Positions 61,314 to 64,000 of a DNA stretch of 64,000 nt are shown here, one piece after another (position 1 is the first letter of the stretch; every line of letters begins with the position of its first letter). The notes below the pieces were generated by a model. It searched no databases. It was given only the letters and a program-made list of their open reading frames with translations, and had not been told where the DNA came from. The position numbers were made by a program, and so were the translations under genes. Source of the stretch: Oxyruncus cristatus (Eukaryota; Chordata; Aves; Passeriformes; Cotingidae). The DNA is taken from contig VXAY01006797.1 in NCBI GenBank assembly GCA_013399855.1, forward strand, positions 806,239-870,238. The letters are read 5' to 3'.

Positions 61314-62810
61314 GAAGGGATAACTAATGACTAATATAAGTGCAAAGCCCCTAGCAGAAGTCTGTGTCCAAGAAAATCTCAGAAATCATAATGTGAAGAG
61401 TATATGAACAAAAGCACTCTGTCTTTAAAAGTTACTTTTGTCATGTATGATGAATAAGGCCTGCCTCTGCTGAAGCTAAACTGGCACGGTCTTCACTGGA
61501 ACCAAGATTTTATTTCATCAGTGTGGGAACCCTATTTGTGTTCTTAAATACTGTATTCATAGCATTTTGACAATTTTTTTTTCCAGTGGTAAAATTCTCA
61601 GTATGGTAAAGTAAATGTTAAAACAATGGGCCAGTTGATAGTGTGCACTAAAGTATGGGAGTTGTATGGGTAATGCTAAAGCTTAGATAAAAAATACCTG
61701 AATTTCAGTTTTCATTCCAGGATGTCAATTGGTTTAAAACATCTTTGGAAGGGAAGCAATGGCTGGACAAGACTGTGAGATAAAAATTATACAGGAAGTG
61801 AAAATTCATTAGTGCTTTGGATAATGTTCATAGTTGACCTATCTCTCTTAATAAAAATAAAAAATAACACAGAAATTTATATTGATGTATTGATGGAAAA
61901 AATAGGAAGATTATTTGTAGAAATACTGAAAAGATACAATTAACCCTAGATTAATCATTCATTTCTCTGAATGATATTTAATGATATGTGGAAGACTGGA
62001 TCAGGTTCAGTGGTAGTAAATTAATCTAGTTTCATTAAACATATTACACTAAGGTTTTGGCTTTGCAGTTTACAGATCTGACTAGCATCCTCTGAAGGTG
62101 AGAGGTATTCTTCCAAATATTGCTCACAGCAGGGGTTTATTTATTTTTAAAGCAACAGTACGCTGTGTTTGGAACTAGAAAATACTCAGAACATTGTCTC
62201 CTTTCTTAAGAACTAATGCTTAAGCCATAGAGCAGGGGAATGATTTTGAAAGACAAATATATCCCTTAGAAATGTTATACTACCTGAGTAACAGAGGCAA
62301 CAGTAAGGCAGGTGCCAAGTTGTTTTCAGTACAGCTAACAACAGACATAGCTGGTCAAAGTAATCTGATTGTCATAGGGAAGAAGGGGGAAAAAGTGTGT
62401 TCGGGAAGTACATACATGAGTTCTTAGAAACAACTGCCACGTATTTCAAATGAACAATTAACTAAGGATGGAAATTCTGGGGTAGCTGTTGCAGGATTTC
62501 ATGTTTTGTCTCTTTGTAAAGCCATTTTATTTAAAATCATGCATTTTACAAGAGCTTATCATTTCGAAGGAGAAACAAAGGCAGGGGCTGCAACTGAAGG
62601 ACCTATAAAATGGTCCATTGTAGTGTCCAGATTATTTACACTTAGTCTTCCAGTTTTCTATACAAGCAAGCAGGTTAGATTATGTTTGATGACTTTTTTT
62701 TGGTTGGACTCTTGCAGTTATTCGGTGGAGTTGATGTCTGTAAATGCTTCCTCTTCTGCTGCCACTATTTATTTTGGCTCATGTGTATCCCTTACAGTTT
62801 AATTTCCTGA

Positions 62811-62893
62811 AAATAAAAGCAAAAAAAAAAAAAAAAAAAAAGGTTAAATTAACATAAAGCNAAAAAAAAAAAAAGGTTACATTAGCATGAAGC
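62811..62893. repeat. Poly-A-linked tandem duplication with one undetermined base
   Basis: ataaaagc + A21 + ggttaaattaac is followed by cataaagc + N + A13 + ggttacattagc and then atgaagcc. The unit is about 35-40 bp and includes its own A run. The single N at 62861 sits exactly at the start of the second A run, so both run lengths are uncertain. Confidence 0.85.
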
Positions 62894-63118
62894 CATTTTT
62901 CTAGTGACTGCTTTAGTTGGAACAGTGATAACAGTAAAGTATACTGGTTAAAGATAACCAGTATGTGCAACTCTTAATTTCTTAGTGAAATAAATTATAG
63001 TTTTGTTATTGTTTTTAAATGCAGTTTTACTAGCTCAGATGAAACAATCACTTTTTCAAAATAAAAAATACGCATTAAAATGAGGAGAAAGTCCTGCATG
63101 TACCTACAGATAAATTCA

Positions 63119-63191
63119 GGAAACAAACAAACAAACAAACAAAAACAACAAAAAAACCAAAACAAAACAAAAAACAAACAACAACAACAAA
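63119..63191. repeat. (AAAC)n microsatellite and A/C-rich tail
   Basis: About six clean AAAC units followed by irregular aaaac and aac repeats. The longest simple repeat in the window. Confidence 0.9.
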
Positions 63192-64000
63192 GTGAGGATT
63201 TAAAGTGAAAAATTTAAACATTAATTGTAAGCAGAAGTATCCAGCTGCACAGTGAAAGGACTTGAGCAGTGTTTCGCTCAGAACACATTTTCTGCTGCGT
63301 AATCCCTCTTCAGATAGAGAAGATAGAACTACTGATTCTAAACTATCTTCACATGTCTCCAGATATGTAATTTTCCATGATAATACCAGGAGATATAATA
63401 CCAAATAAGATGTTTATTGCTTAGGAGAACTGAACAGTCTCCTGGTAATGCTGCTAATATAGTACTGGAGTAGGATGGGGCCAAGCTGTCTTTAAAAAAC
63501 ACATTTCACAGATTTTTAGAAAATTTAATTTGCTTATCTCCTCCTGTTGCTGAAGTCTGGAGCAAATCACCTGCTGACTTCCATAGCATGGGAAGAGGCC
63601 CCAGAGCAGGAACAGTGCAAACTGAAATGCACACAAATACCACTCTGAGTCTCTGCAGCCCCCTTACGCATGCTTAGTCACTCCACTGACTGCATGCAGA
63701 AAGTGAAGGTGATCCGTGTATTCACTCGATACTGCAGTCCGTCATGTGTTGCCTCAGAAAGCTCAGCAGCAGATCTGTGCCCATACAGCAGTGTGAATAA
63801 AAAAAAGCCTGACATAAAAGTGAAAAAGCATAGAAGAAAGGAGAGCAGTAATGAGCTAAATATGTGTATTAACTTTGCTGTGGACATGCACTGATTTTCT
63901 CTTGGCTTCCCCTCCAGAATAACCCACCTGGTGTCAAGTAACTGGCACATGGAATGGTTTACAGATGGATCAGCCTCAGTTACTCTCATAGCTGTATATG

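Larger units (their letters stand above)
57604..64000 (+). other. HDAC9: HDAC9 intron 11, partial
   Basis: Donor gtgagt. It runs to the window edge without the next coding exon (LLSKSIEQLK in human) or the alternative MITR 3' end. It contains a poly-A run, a poly-A-associated tandem repeat with one undetermined base, an (AAAC)n tract and a possible noncoding element near its start. Confidence 0.85.

Noticed and set aside
63075..63404. A 109-codon minus-strand frame rich in Phe, Val and Cys
   Set aside because: It is the translation of the (AAAC)n microsatellite and its flank.
1..64000. Prokaryotic features (operons, CRISPR arrays, insertion sequences, origins)
   Set aside because: The spliced HDAC9 exons, avian retroposons and microsatellites show this is vertebrate nuclear DNA; no spaced repeat array or bacterial gene was seen.

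Overview
This is a piece of vertebrate nuclear chromosome, almost certainly from a bird and most likely a songbird (Passeriformes). It is AT-rich and intron-dominated, with no operons and no open reading frame longer than about 150 codons. Two repeat copies point to birds. One is a CR1 LINE 3' end near 52.2 kb. The other, at 17.3 kb, is a tRNA-Ile-headed SINE with a CR1-type tail, the TguSINE1 type known from zebra finch. Low-complexity A/C-rich tracts also fit.

The only gene I can support is the 5' half of HDAC9 (histone deacetylase 9, class IIa; the short form is MITR/HDRP) on the + strand. Nine consecutive internal coding exons are present: 26394-26635, 27613-27754 (or from 27604), 29827-29953, 31927-32048, 46416-46544, 48417-48532, 54271-54393, 56767-56977 and 57386-57603. 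All junctions have AG/GT borders and compatible phases. If the missing first coding exon has 22 nt, as in human HDAC9, the exons encode residues 8-484. That numbering puts the first 14-3-3 serine at 220, the same as in human. They carry the CtBP-binding motif, the Gln-rich coiled coil, the MEF2-binding helix, the nuclear localisation signal, two 14-3-3 phosphosites and a second Gln-rich stretch. The deacetylase catalytic domain lies beyond the right edge.

Layout: 1-26393 is the 3' part of the large intron before the second coding exon. It holds a SINE, several short tandem duplications, CTCF-like motifs and AT-rich stretches that could be enhancers. 26394-32048 is a cluster of four exons (corepressor docking, Gln-rich and MEF2-binding parts). 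32049-46415 is a 14.4-kb intron with one low-confidence cryptic exon. 46416-57603 holds five more exons (NLS, Ser-rich linker, conserved [15 protein letters not shown] block, second 14-3-3 site and second Gln-rich segment). 57604-64000 is intron running off the window.

The best leads concern splicing and regulation: a 9-nt tandem acceptor, a symmetric NLS exon that can be skipped in frame, a possible 30-nt in-frame microexon, and CTCF-like motifs around the first exon cluster. I see no sign of a wholly new biological system. Exon calls are firm; regulatory and cryptic-exon calls are inference.
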